Shown here in pieces: positions 9,839-18,345 of a stretch of 64,000 bases of DNA (within the stretch, counting starts at the first letter, position 1; each line of letters opens with the position of its first letter). Both the position numbers and the translations under genes were made by a program. Under the pieces are notes generated by a model. That model had not been told where the DNA came from. It was given only the letters and a program-made list of their open reading frames with translations, and did no database searches. The stretch covers positions 1 to 64,000 of the forward strand of contig CAVSEY010000018.1 of assembly GCA_963727035.1 (NCBI GenBank), written 5' to 3'. This DNA comes from Rhodoblastus sp963727035 (lineage in GTDB: Bacteria > Pseudomonadota > Alphaproteobacteria > Rhizobiales > Beijerinckiaceae).

Positions 9839-11560
9839 ATGGACAAGAGCAGGCGTCAAAGATTTGCGAACAGGCTGCTGAGCAGCGTTGCTTGCCTCCT
9901 GATCGGGCTGACCCCCGAATATGCCTTCGCGGTGGACGCCCCTGCCGCCGCAAGCCCCCTGCCCGCGTCGGCCCAACCGGCGCCGGAAACGCCCCCGCCG
10001 GCGGCCGAGGCCCCCGCGCCGGCGCCGCAATACACGCAGGCGCAGCTTGAACAAATGCTGACGCCGATCGCGCTCTATCCCGACGCACTGCTCGCGCAGA
10101 TCCTGCCGGCTTCAGCCTATCCGCTCGAAATCGTCATGGCCGCGCGATGGCTTGACGCCAACGCCGCGGCCGTCGCCAAGCAGGATTTTTCTGGAGCGGA
10201 TACGCAGAACTGGGACCCGTCGATCAAGGCGCTTGTGCGTTTCCCGGAAGTCATCAACAAACTCAACGCCGACCTCGACTGGACGACCAGCCTCGGCGAA
10301 GCGACCGTCAACCAGCCTCAGGACGTCGCCAACGCCATTCAGAGCCTTCGCGCCAAGGCCATGACGGCGGGCGTCCTCACGACGACGAAGCAACAGAAGG
10401 TTTCGCGGCAGACGCAGAACGGGCGGGAGGTCGTGATGATCAAATCCGCCGACCCCAATGTCATCTACGCGCCGAGCTATAATCCCGCCGGAATTTACGG
10501 CTGGCCGGGCTATGACCCGGCCTACGCCGTGGCGACCGGCCTGCTGGTTTTCGGCGCCGGCGTCGCGATCGGCTCGCTGTGGCGAGGGAATTACTGGAAC
10601 TGGGGCACGGGCGCGATCTACCGGCCGGTCTGGCCCGGCTATCCGGGCTGGCGCGCGCCTTATGCGGGCTGGCGCGCCGGAGCGGCCATCCCTCCGGGCA
10701 ATATCGGAAACGGCGTCGCCAACCGCCCCTGGGCGCCTGACAGCGGCAGATATCGTCCTGGCGGACGCCCCGGCGGAATCGGCGGTCCCGGCGGCGTCGG
10801 TCGTCCCGGCGGCATTGGCGGGCCTGGCGGCGTCGGCGGCGGCGCAGCCGGCCGTCCTGGGGGCATTGGCGGTCCGGGCGGGATCGGCGGCGGTGGGGCT
10901 GGCCGTCCTGGAGGCATTGGCGGTCCGGGCGGGATCGGCGGCGGTGGGGCTGGCCGACCGGGTGGCGGCGGAGCTGGCGCCGAGCGGCCCGGTGGAATCG
11001 GCGGCGGCGCCGGAGCCGGCAAGCCCGGTCGCCCGTCGGGCGGCGGCGCGCGACCCTCCACTCGTCCTGCGGGCCGCCCGGCGGCGCGCCCGGCGGGCCG
11101 TCCTGGGGCGGCCGCGCGTCCGGCGGTCCATCGCGCCGCCCACCGCGGCGGCGGCATGCGGGCCGGAGGGGTCCACAGGGGCGGCGCCATGCGGGGCGGC
11201 GGCATGCGCGGCGGCGGCATGCGCGGCGGCGGCATGCGCGGCGGCGCGCGCGGCGGAATGAGGGGAGGCGGCGGCCGCGGGCGGCGTTCCGACCTCAGCC
11301 TGAAGCACGACGTCACGCTGCTGGGTTACATGCCCAACGGCCTCGGCTTCTACCGCTTCGTCTATAACGGCGGCCGCAAGGTCTTTGTCGGCGTTGTCGC
11401 CCAGGAAGTGAAGGGCGTCATGCCGGACGCCGTCTTCCGCGCCAAAGACGGCTATCTGCGGGTCGAGTATGACAAGATCGGCGTGAAGTTCCAAAGCTAC
11501 GACGCGTGGGAGGCTTCCGGCGGTCGCATCCCCGGCGCTTCGCCGACGACGATCCACTGA
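9839..11560 (+). CDS. DUF3300 envelope protein with Gly-rich repeats and S74-like C-terminus
   Basis: Secreted or envelope protein of 573 residues. Order: signal peptide (LLSSVACLLIGLTPEYAFA), Pro/Ala-rich linker, a DUF3300 domain from about residue 66 (QLEQMLTPIALYPDALLAQI, DPSIKALVRFPEVINKLN, NPAGIYGWPGYDPAY), a long Gly/Pro/Arg low-complexity region (about 310-480, PGGIGGPGGIGGGGAGR-type repeats, then four MRGGG units), and a conserved C-terminal segment from about 483 (SDLSLKHDVTLLG, VFVGVVAQEVKGVMPDAV, GYLRVEYDKIG). That segment resembles the S74 intramolecular-chaperone/tail-fibre end found fused to other proteins in this group. If it self-cleaves, a Ser near SDLS would be involved, but this is inference. 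Stand-alone gene. Confidence 0.82.
   Translation: MDKSRRQRFANRLLSSVACLLIGLTPEYAFAVDAPAAASPLPASAQPAPETPPPAAEAPAPAPQYTQAQLEQMLTPIALYPDALLAQILPASAYPLEIVMAARWLDANAAAVAKQDFSGADTQNWDPSIKALVRFPEVINKLNADLDWTTSLGEATVNQPQDVANAIQSLRAKAMTAGVLTTTKQQKVSRQTQNGREVVMIKSADPNVIYAPSYNPAGIYGWPGYDPAYAVATGLLVFGAGVAIGSLWRGNYWNWGTGAIYRPVWPGYPGWRAPYAGWRAGAAIPPGNIGNGVANRPWAPDSGRYRPGGRPGGIGGPGGVGRPGGIGGPGGVGGGAAGRPGGIGGPGGIGGGGAGRPGGIGGPGGIGGGGAGRPGGGGAGAERPGGIGGGAGAGKPGRPSGGGARPSTRPAGRPAARPAGRPGAAARPAVHRAAHRGGGMRAGGVHRGGAMRGGGMRGGGMRGGGMRGGARGGMRGGGGRGRRSDLSLKHDVTLLGYMPNGLGFYRFVYNGGRKVFVGVVAQEVKGVMPDAVFRAKDGYLRVEYDKIGVKFQSYDAWEASGGRIPGASPTTIH
11189..11248 (+). repeat. Coding tandem repeat of 15 bp (MRGGG)
   Basis: Four near-identical 15-base units of the form ATGCGCGGCGGCGGC encode consecutive MRGGG pentapeptides inside the low-complexity part of the DUF3300 protein. 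Such units can change in number by slippage. Confidence 0.8.
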
Positions 11561-11640
11561 CCGGCTCGCCGGGCGAAATTCCCAGCGCCGTCGCCCTTTT
11601 TGGCGCCGGCGCCGGGATGCGGGTCCCGCTAAAAGGGGTC

Positions 11641-11677
11641 CGAAGGAAAAGGGATTTAATAAAGCGTCACCGTCACC
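11641..11677 (-). repeat. REP-type element copy A (end only)
   Basis: Read on the minus strand this gives GGTGACGGTGACGCTTTATT and then AAATCCCTTTTCC, matching the ends of copies B (12487), D (26281) and E (30644). It is inverted relative to copy B, and the two flank the gene at 11919-12389. The following 11678-11906 stretch is unusually AT-rich for this window and holds no gene. Confidence 0.7.
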
Positions 11678-11918
11678 AGAGATACCATAAGCTTGGCGTA
11701 GAGCTTTTTGACATTCAAAAACACATGATTATTTTGAAATAAAAGGACATTTTGCATATTTGTCTGAAAAGTAAGCAAACCGCAAAAACTGAATACGAGA
11801 TCAGCTTCCATTTTTATTTCGCAAGTTCACGATGTTTTGAATGCGCGCGCGCAACGCATCGGCGGAATCGTCGTTGTATGTCTTGAAATGCAGCGCCTTA
11901 TTTTGAATGGAGGTTTCA

Positions 11919-12389
11919 ATGTCGAACAAACTCAAGTTTTCGAGCATTGCAGCGTTCGGCGTCACATTCTTCGCAGGCGGAATCGCTTACGCCGCATCGC
12001 CTGTTTCGGGTTTCGGCCCGACCATCAGCGGCGACAGATCGCTCAACGAAAACCTCGGCGCATTGACGGAAGTTATCGCTTGGCAGAATTCGCCCATGGG
12101 CGACGTCTACCAGTTCGCGCTCGCCGTTACGGCGCCGGAAACGCCGTTTGAAAATGTGGCGATGGAATCCACTTCGCAGGATTCGCTGGCGACCGGCCCA
12201 CAAATCATCAATGACCGGACGTTGAACGGCAGCATGCAGCACCTTGCGACGGTCATCGCCTACCAGAAATCCCCGCAAGGCGACGCCTTCCAATATGCGT
12301 TGGAAGAGCACCTTCAGGGGAAGGGCGCCGATTTCGAGCAAGTCGCTTTGGCGTCGATTCCGGCGGGCGGGTTCGACCGCGGTCGTTAG
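11919..12389 (+). CDS. Small secreted protein with an internal duplication
   Basis: No known family recognised. The start at 11919 is set by GGAGG at 11909-11913 and begins MSNKLKFSS; an in-frame ATG at 11907 lies on the ribosome site itself. A signal peptide (IAAFGVTFFAGGIAYA) precedes two similar segments: GPTISGDRSLNENLGALTEV with IAWQNSPMGDVYQFAL, and GPQIINDRTLNGSMQHLATV with IAYQKSPQGDAFQYAL. Both share a GP.I..DR.LN....L..VIA(W/Y)Q.SP.GD.(Y/F)Q(F/Y)AL pattern, so the gene arose by tandem duplication. Product is likely periplasmic or exported, about 156 residues. The gene is preceded by an AT-rich region and flanked on both sides by inverted copies of the REP-type element. Confidence 0.65.
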   Translation: MSNKLKFSSIAAFGVTFFAGGIAYAASPVSGFGPTISGDRSLNENLGALTEVIAWQNSPMGDVYQFALAVTAPETPFENVAMESTSQDSLATGPQIINDRTLNGSMQHLATVIAYQKSPQGDAFQYALEEHLQGKGADFEQVALASIPAGGFDRGR

Positions 12390-12486
12390 GATTTCTTGGC
12401 GTTCCTGCTGTGGTCGCCCCCGCCGTTCAGGCGGGGCGGTCGCGATGTCCGTCATTCGCACAATGGGGCTGCCGACCGTCGGTTAT

Positions 12487-12560
12487 GGGTGACGGTGGGT
12501 GGCGCTTTACTAAATTCCCTTTTTCCACCCCATTCCTGGCGGGGCGCCGCAAAACGGGTC
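12487..12560 (+). repeat. REP-type element copy B
   Basis: Begins GGTGACGGTGGGTGGCGCTT, continues TACTAAATTCCCTTTTTCC and CCCCATTCCTGGCGGGGCG. It matches copy E over the conserved core (TTTACTAAATCC, TTTTTCCGCCCC, ATTTTTGGCG) and is inverted relative to copy A. Confidence 0.75.
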
Positions 12561-12662
12561 TGGTCGCCCTTGAAGCTGGTTCAGGAATAGGCCCCGTCCG
12601 TCGAAGATAAGGTCTGACGACGCCTTGATTCTTGGCGAAGGCATGCCCATGTGCCGATAGCG

Positions 12663-12689
12663 CGCTGGCACTCACCCATCATGAGTGCT
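12663..12689 (+). promoter_or_regulatory. CIRCE operator of groESL
   Basis: CTGGCACTC, nine spacer bases, GAGTGCTAA: the HrcA-binding CIRCE inverted repeat with only minor deviation in the left arm from TTAGCACTC. It lies 75 bases before the groES start, so heat-shock derepression through HrcA is expected. Confidence 0.93.
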
Positions 12690-12764
12690 AAATGCAGACA
12701 CCTCCGCCCATCGGCGCACCTTCCCTTTTCGAAGCGTGCCCGGGCTCCAATCAAGGAAAACAAT

Positions 12765-13052
12765 ATGGCGTTCCGTCCTCTTCATGACCGGGTTGTGCTC
12801 AAACGCCTTGAGGGCGAAGAGAAGACCAAGGGTGGCATCATCATCCCCGACACGGCCAAGGAAAAGCCGCAGGAGGGCGAAGTCGTCGCCGTCGGTCCCG
12901 GCGCGCGCGACGAAGCCGGCAAGATCGTTCCGCTCGACGTCAAGGCCGGCGATCGCGTCCTGTTCGGCAAATGGTCCGGCACAGAAGTCAAGATTGACGG
13001 CCAGGAGCTGTTGATCATGAAGGAAAGCGACATTCTGGGAATCGTCGGCTGA
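12765..13052 (+). CDS. groES: Co-chaperonin GroES
   Basis: The 10-kDa lid of the GroEL folding chamber, acting as a heptamer in the cytoplasm. The ATG at 12765 gives MAFRPLHDRVVLKRLE, the classic N-terminus; AAGGA precedes it. The mobile-loop region KTKGGIIIPDTAKEKPQEGE and the end LLIMKESDILGIVG are both present. The 95-residue length is standard. An upstream in-frame start at 12651 lies before the CIRCE element and cannot be used. It forms an operon with groEL 53 bases downstream, under CIRCE control. Confidence 0.98.
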   Translation: MAFRPLHDRVVLKRLEGEEKTKGGIIIPDTAKEKPQEGEVVAVGPGARDEAGKIVPLDVKAGDRVLFGKWSGTEVKIDGQELLIMKESDILGIVG

Positions 13053-13105
13053 TCCTTCCCGCTTTCCACGAACCCAAGATTTTTTTCTTTCGGAGTTGAA
13101 CCACC

Positions 13106-14737
13106 ATGGCCGCCAAAGACATCCGTTTCTCCACCGACGCGCGCGACCGCATCCTGCGCGGCGTCGAAATGCTGAACAATGCGGTGAAAGTCACCTTGGG
13201 CCCGAAGGGCCGTAACGTCGTCATCGAAAAATCCTATGGCGCGCCGCGCATCACCAAGGACGGCGTCACTGTCGCCAAGGAGGTCGAGCTCGCCGACCGG
13301 TTCGAAAATCTCGGCGCCCAGCTCGTGCGTGAAGTCGCCAACAAGCAGCATGACGCCGCCGGCGACGGCACCACGACGGCCACCGTCCTCGCCGCGGCCA
13401 TTGCGCGCGAAGGCGCCAAGGCGGTCGCCGCCGGTCTCAACCCGATGGATCTGAAGCGCGGCATCGATCTGGCCGTCGAAGCCATTGTCGTCGATCTCAA
13501 GAAAAATTCGAAAAAGGTCACCTCCAACGACGAGATCGCCCAGGTTGGCGCGATATCGGCGAATGGCGACAAGTCCATCGGCGACATGATCGCCAAGGCG
13601 ATGCAGAAGGTCGGCAATGAAGGCGTGATCACGGTCGAAGAGGCGAAAAGCTTCGAAACCGAACTCGACGTCGTCGAGGGCATGCAGTTCGACCGCGGCT
13701 ATCTCTCGCCCTATTTCATCACCAACGCCGAAAAGATGATCGCCGAATTCGACGATCCCTACATCCTGATTCACGAGAAGAAGCTGTCTTCGCTGCAGGC
13801 GATCCTGCCCCTGCTGGAAGCCGTCGTCCAGACCGGCAAGCCGCTGGTGATCGTCTCCGAGGATGTCGAGGGCGAGGTTTTGGCCACGCTCGTCGTCAAC
13901 AAGCTGCGCGGCGGCTTGAAAATCGCCGCCGTCAAGGCGCCCGGCTTCGGCGACCGCCGCAAGGCCATGCTCGAAGACATCGCCATCCTGACCAACGGCC
14001 AGGTCATTTCCGAGGATATCGGCATCAAGCTTGAGAACGTGACTGTGGCGATGCTCGGCCGCGCCAAGAAAATCCGCATCGACAAGGAAAGCACCACCAT
14101 TGTCGACGGCGCCGGCGACAAGAAGGACATCGAAGGCCGCATCGCCCAGATCAAGGCGCAGGTCGAGGAAACCACCTCGGACTATGACCGCGAGAAGCTC
14201 CAGGAGCGTCTGGCCAAGCTGGCGGGCGGCGTCGCGATCATCCGCGTCGGCGGCTCGACCGAAACCGAGGTCAAGGAAAAGAAGGACCGCGTCGACGACG
14301 CCCTCAACGCCACCCGCGCCGCGGTGGAAGAAGGCGTGTCGCCCGGCGGCGGCGTCGCCTTGCTTCGCGCCATCCCCGCGCTCGCAGGCGTGAAGGTCCA
14401 GAACCCGGACCAGAAGACCGGCGTCGACATCGTCCGCAAGGCGATCCAGGCGCCCGCGCGCCAGATCGTCGACAACGCCGGCGACGACGGCGCGGTCGTG
14501 GTCGGCAAGCTGCTCGAATCGAAGGATTACGCCTTCGGCTACAACGCCCAGACCGGCGAATATGGCGATATGGTCAAGCTCGGCATCATCGACCCGACCA
14601 AGGTCGTGCGCACCGCAATTCAGGACGCCGCTTCGATCTCCGGCCTGATTGTGACCACCGAGGCGACGATCACCGATGCGCCCAAGAAGGACGCGCCGGC
14701 CATGCCGCCCGGCGGCGGCATGGGAATGGATTACTGA
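13106..14737 (+). CDS. groEL: Chaperonin GroEL
   Basis: The 60-kDa chaperonin, ATP-driven folding of cytosolic proteins with GroES. The 543-residue product begins MAAKDIRFSTDARDRILRG and carries the ATP-site signatures VTLGPKGRNVVIEKSYGAP and DGVTVAKE, GDGTTTATVLA, the signature AAVEEGVSPGGG near residue 410, and the flexible C-terminal tail ending PPGGGMGMDY. The gene is intact, in contrast to frameshifted genes elsewhere in the window. It is the second gene of the groESL operon and is followed by a strong terminator at 14775. Confidence 0.98.
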   Translation: MAAKDIRFSTDARDRILRGVEMLNNAVKVTLGPKGRNVVIEKSYGAPRITKDGVTVAKEVELADRFENLGAQLVREVANKQHDAAGDGTTTATVLAAAIAREGAKAVAAGLNPMDLKRGIDLAVEAIVVDLKKNSKKVTSNDEIAQVGAISANGDKSIGDMIAKAMQKVGNEGVITVEEAKSFETELDVVEGMQFDRGYLSPYFITNAEKMIAEFDDPYILIHEKKLSSLQAILPLLEAVVQTGKPLVIVSEDVEGEVLATLVVNKLRGGLKIAAVKAPGFGDRRKAMLEDIAILTNGQVISEDIGIKLENVTVAMLGRAKKIRIDKESTTIVDGAGDKKDIEGRIAQIKAQVEETTSDYDREKLQERLAKLAGGVAIIRVGGSTETEVKEKKDRVDDALNATRAAVEEGVSPGGGVALLRAIPALAGVKVQNPDQKTGVDIVRKAIQAPARQIVDNAGDDGAVVVGKLLESKDYAFGYNAQTGEYGDMVKLGIIDPTKVVRTAIQDAASISGLIVTTEATITDAPKKDAPAMPPGGGMGMDY

Positions 14738-14774
14738 AGCCCAGGCCATTCCGGCGGCGCAGGCGCCAAACAAG

Positions 14775-14807
14775 GCCCCGGGGGAGTTTTTCCCGGGGCT
14801 TTTTTTC
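14775..14807 (+). terminator. Rho-independent terminator of groESL
   Basis: GCCCCGGG, a loop of nine bases, CCCGGGGC and then eight T residues, 37 bases after the groEL stop. Stem and T-run are both perfect. Confidence 0.93.
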
Positions 14808-15051
14808 GTCGCCGTTCGCCGATGGGCCGGTCAGCGCGTGTTGAACGGTTCCGCCGCAAGCCAAGCTCGCGCGTGGGTCGGCGCTTCGACGGGCTGATCC
14901 ACCCCACATCGCGCGCCATCGCGCTCGCCCGCACGCGCAAAAAAAAAGCGCATAGTACAGGCCGATCCACCCGGTGACGCCGCGGCTTGCATTCCGCCGG
15001 CGGCCGTGGAAAGACGCGGGCCGAACCGATCGCGCGCAAGGAACTCTTCCC

Positions 15052-16080
15052 ATGGCCTTCTGGTTGGACATCGCATCCTTCGCCCTGAAAGCCCTGCTGA
15101 TCGTTGCGGCGCTCGGCGCCTTCGCGGCGCTCGGCGCGCGCCTGACGCGCCGTGACGCCGTGCGAAGGCGCGAAATCGAGGTCCGCTCGCTCAACCGGCG
15201 CTACGACCAGATGCGCGACGAACTCGACGCGGAAATCCTCGGCAGGAAGGAGCGGCGATCGCTCGCCAAGGCCCGCAAGCGCGAGGCCAAGGCGCGCGAA
15301 GTGACTCCGACTGGCAAGCGCGTCTATGTGCTCGGCTTCAAGGGTGACCTCATGGCGTCGTCCGTCAAGGCCCTGGCCCGGGAAATCGACGCCGTGCTCA
15401 CCGTCGCCCGGCCTTCGACGGACGAGGTCGTGTTGCGCCTGCAAAGCTCCGGCGGCACGGTGACCGGCTACGGCCTCGCCGCCGCCGAAATCTCGCGTCT
15501 TCGCGACGCCAAGATCAAGGTCACGGTCTCGGTCGACCAGGTGGCGGCGAGCGGCGGCTACATGATGGCCTGCGCGGCGGACACAATCGTCGCCGCGCCC
15601 TTCGCGCTCATCGGTTCGATCGGCGTCGTGGCGCAGGCGCCCAACCTCCATCGCCTGCTCAAGAAGAACGACATCGACTACGAGGAGCTGACGGCGGGCG
15701 AATTCAAGCGCTCGATCTCGGTGCTTGGAGAGATCACGCCGGCCGGCCGCGAGCATTTCATCGGCAAGATCGAGGACATTCACACCGCCTTCAAGAGCTT
15801 CGTCGCCGAGCGCCGCCCGGGCGCCGACCTCGCCAAGGTCACGAATGGCGACGTATGGCTGGCGAGCGAAGCGGTCAGCCTCGGCCTCGTGGACGCCCTG
15901 TCGACCGGCGACGATCTCCTCTTCCGCTTGAAGGACGAGGCGCGCCTGTTCGCCGTCGCATCCGTGGCGCGCAAGACGCTCCTGCGCCAGCTTCTCGGCG
16001 GCCTCGGCTTCGAGGGGCCATCGGCGCTCGCGCCGCTTCGCGCGATCGCCAAAGCGTTCAGCGCCGTTCGTGGACATTGA
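15052..16080 (+). CDS. sohB: S49 family serine protease (SohB/SppA type)
   Basis: Membrane-anchored ClpP-fold protease related to signal-peptide peptidase. From the ATG at 15052 the chain has an N-terminal hydrophobic helix (LDIASFALKALLIVAALGAF), a basic coiled segment, and an S49 domain starting near KRVYVLGFKGDL. The probable catalytic nucleophile is Ser167 in VAASGGYM and the general base Lys219 in AGEFKRS, the Ser-Lys dyad of the family. GSIGVVAQ lies between them as expected. 342 residues, similar to single-domain SohB. A start at 14974 would add a basic leader before the helix and was not used. It likely cleaves membrane-associated peptides; substrate not known. Confidence 0.88.
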   Translation: MAFWLDIASFALKALLIVAALGAFAALGARLTRRDAVRRREIEVRSLNRRYDQMRDELDAEILGRKERRSLAKARKREAKAREVTPTGKRVYVLGFKGDLMASSVKALAREIDAVLTVARPSTDEVVLRLQSSGGTVTGYGLAAAEISRLRDAKIKVTVSVDQVAASGGYMMACAADTIVAAPFALIGSIGVVAQAPNLHRLLKKNDIDYEELTAGEFKRSISVLGEITPAGREHFIGKIEDIHTAFKSFVAERRPGADLAKVTNGDVWLASEAVSLGLVDALSTGDDLLFRLKDEARLFAVASVARKTLLRQLLGGLGFEGPSALAPLRAIAKAFSAVRGH

Positions 16081-16370
16081 CGGCGACGCGCTGCGCGTCG
16101 CGTCGTGGAGCGCGCTTTCGATCGTCGACGGCTTCAAGCGCGAATGACCGCCAGGGTCGCCGGAACCGGGACTCCCGGAGGTCGACACCCTGTCGCAATT
16201 GCGATTGCGCTATTCCCTGACGGGCCTGAGTAGTTTCCGAGCCTTGTTCCCTTCGAAAGCCGACGTCTATTGTCAGCGCCTGGGTCAACCGACTGCTCGC
16301 GAGCCACGCAAGCGGACGTGAAGCCGTGCGGATGGGGCAAGTGCGGTCCCAAATTTGGAGGGTGTCTGTC

Positions 16371-17411
16371 ATGCTGGGAAAAAGTGCCCTGAGCGGCGTG
16401 TTGTTCGGCCTTCTGGCGTCGTCGACGGCGATTGCGCAGACGGCCCAGATAAACGAGGCCCTGCAGCACTTCAAGCCGATCCCGTCAACGCCGCCGGCCC
16501 TGCCCGGCAACCCGGCCACGACAGCCAAGGTAGAGCTCGGCAAGATGCTTTATTTCGATCCGCGCCTGTCGGCGAGTCATGCGATCAGCTGCGCTTCTTG
16601 CCACAATCTCGGGCTCGGCGGCGCCGACGCCGAGCCGACGTCGATCGGACACCGCTGGCAGCACGGCGGCCGTAACGCTCCGACCGTCTATAACGCCGTC
16701 TTCAATATCGCGCAGTTTTGGGACGGGCGCGCCAAGGACCTTGAGCAACAGGCTTCAGGGCCAATGGTGAACTCGGTGGAAATGGCGTCGCCGTCGGCGC
16801 ATATTACGGAGCAATTGAAGGGCATACCCGGCTATGAACCGGCGTTTGCGGCCGCTTTCCCCGATGCGGCCGAAAAGATCACGCTGCCGCACGTCCAGCA
16901 GGCGATCGCGGTGTTCGAGGCGACGCTGATCACTCCGAACGCCCCTTTCGATCGATACCTCAAGGGCGATGCAAATGCGCTTTCCGCCCCTCAAAAAGAA
17001 GGGTTGGCGCTTTTTATCGGAAAAGGCTGCGTCGGCTGCCACAATGGGATCAACATCGGCGGTGGCTCCTACGCGCCCTTCGGTGTTGTCGCCAAGCCGG
17101 GCGACAACCTGCTCCCTGCGTCCGACAAGGGCCGCTTCATGGTGACCAAGACGGCGGGCGACGAGTATGTCTTCAGGGTCCCCAGCCTTCGCAACGTCGC
17201 CCTTACGGCTCCCTATTTTCATACCGGCCAGGTTTGGGATCTTCGGCAGGCGGTCGCCATCATGGGCTCAAGTCAACTCGGCATCCAGCTAACCGATGGG
17301 GACGTCGACAAGATCACGGCGTTCCTCGTCAGCCTGTCGGGTGACGCGCCAAAAGTTGTCTTCCCGATGCTTCCTCCCAGCGGCGCCGCCACCCCCCCGC
17401 CACAGCCATAG
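16371..17411 (+). CDS. Di-haem cytochrome c peroxidase/MauG family protein
   Basis: Periplasmic di-haem enzyme that reduces H2O2 or oxidises a partner protein. From the ATG at 16371 (GGAGGG 15 bases before) it has a signal peptide (LSGVLFGLLASSTAIAQ), then two covalent haem sites: CASCH at residues 74-78 and CVGCH at 220-224. Conserved segments include LGKMLYFDPRLS, NAPTVYNAVFN and FRVPSLRNVALTAPYFHTG. The 346-residue length and the order match bacterial cytochrome c peroxidases. A b561-like membrane cytochrome follows 124 bases downstream and could be its electron source (inference). The Pro-rich C-terminus is unusual but short. Confidence 0.9.
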   Translation: MLGKSALSGVLFGLLASSTAIAQTAQINEALQHFKPIPSTPPALPGNPATTAKVELGKMLYFDPRLSASHAISCASCHNLGLGGADAEPTSIGHRWQHGGRNAPTVYNAVFNIAQFWDGRAKDLEQQASGPMVNSVEMASPSAHITEQLKGIPGYEPAFAAAFPDAAEKITLPHVQQAIAVFEATLITPNAPFDRYLKGDANALSAPQKEGLALFIGKGCVGCHNGINIGGGSYAPFGVVAKPGDNLLPASDKGRFMVTKTAGDEYVFRVPSLRNVALTAPYFHTGQVWDLRQAVAIMGSSQLGIQLTDGDVDKITAFLVSLSGDAPKVVFPMLPPSGAATPPPQP

Positions 17412-17468
17412 GCGCGCCTGGCGCCAGCCAAATACATCGCGGTTTCGTCGTGCGCGCCAGCATGATTT

Positions 17469-17484
17469 ATGCAAATAATTGCAT
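17469..17484. promoter_or_regulatory. Perfect 16-bp palindrome ATGCAAATAATTGCAT, possible Fur/Mur-type operator
   Basis: ATGCAA, ATAA, TTGCAT form an inverted repeat in an AT-rich patch 51 bases before the start of the b561-like gene. The TGCAA/TTGCA arms resemble alphaproteobacterial Fur/Mur boxes. Binding protein is inferred only. Confidence 0.4.
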
Positions 17485-17534
17485 ATAATAATGAAAATAT
17501 AACTGCTGGCGCCCGCTCGCGAGGAGGACATTCC

Positions 17535-18044
17535 ATGAGCGACAACATAATCGATACGCCGATCCAATCGGGCATGGTCTGGGATTTGCTCATCCGGCTG
17601 ACAGGCGTAGCCCTGTTGGTCCTGCTGATCGTCGCATATTTTACTGGCGATGAAATTCAGCACACCCACGCCATTATTGGTTACGCCGTCGCCAGCCTTT
17701 TGGCCGCGGGTGTTTTTTGGGCATTGGTAAGGCCTCGCCAGGCCCGCTTTCCGTCCACCGAATACAGCTTGCGCGGAATCAAGCGGCAAATTGAAAATGC
17801 CGATAGATTTCCCAGGACTCTGGCGTCTTTGTTTTTGATCCTGGCGGCGCTGCCCTTCGTCGCCTTAATCCTGATGTTGCTCACGCATACGCTGTGGGGA
17901 ACCACTCGGATTGACGAGATGCACGAGGTTGTCGCCTATTTCGCCGTTGGATTGGTTGCTTGTTACATCGCAATGGTGGTTCTCGCGAGCGCCGGATACG
18001 TCGAGGGGCGCCTGAGGAAGCTGTTTCAAGGAAACAAGCATTAG
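17535..18044 (+). CDS. Cytochrome b561-like membrane protein
   Basis: Integral membrane protein of 169 residues with four probable helices (LIRLTGVALLVLLIVAYF, IIGYAVASLLAAGVFWALV, TLASLFLILAALPFVALILM, VVAYFAVGLVACYIAMVV). Histidines placed in or near helices (EIQHTHAIIGY, DEMHEVVAYF) fit haem b ligands of the bacterial cytochrome b561/Ni-Fe hydrogenase b-subunit superfamily. The start at 17535 follows GAGGAGG; a longer frame from 17469 begins inside the palindrome and lacks a ribosome site. It may pass electrons to the upstream di-haem peroxidase or another periplasmic c-type partner (inference). Confidence 0.72.
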   Translation: MSDNIIDTPIQSGMVWDLLIRLTGVALLVLLIVAYFTGDEIQHTHAIIGYAVASLLAAGVFWALVRPRQARFPSTEYSLRGIKRQIENADRFPRTLASLFLILAALPFVALILMLLTHTLWGTTRIDEMHEVVAYFAVGLVACYIAMVVLASAGYVEGRLRKLFQGNKH

Positions 18045-18345
18045 CGTGGATAGCGCCCATTCAATGCTCTGACAGCACCCTGGCGCCAGGTTTTCCAACC
18101 GCGCCGATGCGGACGTGCGCAGGGCCATCTGGTTCTGCGCCTCTGCGCCCGATAGACTGCCCCAGCCTGAAGATCATCGGCGGCGTCGGCAAAATTCGTG
18201 GCCGATCGTGGGAGTCGACAAGGCCCTTGGTCAGGGCGCGTCGCGCGGATCGTCGTCCGGCTTCCGCGTCGATGTGCTGGTTTCACGAGACTGCAAATTT
18301 TAAGCGTCCGCGCGTTGCTCGGCGCGATCTTGAAGGACGAGTGCG
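18045..18345. other. Intergenic stretch without a recognisable gene
   Basis: About 300 bases between the b561-like gene and the P-type ATPase. Small open frames lack motifs and start signals. It presumably contains the ATPase promoter. Confidence 0.4.

Noticed and set aside
8417..10054. Minus-strand open frame of 545 codons over the YbjQ-repeat gene
   Set aside because: Antisense composition and no motifs; the plus-strand gene has three recognisable domains.
12782..14773. Long open frame (663 codons) on the minus strand opposite groES-groEL
   Set aside because: It is a high-GC shadow of groESL: no family motif, Asp/Gly/His-rich antisense composition, and groEL is beyond doubt.
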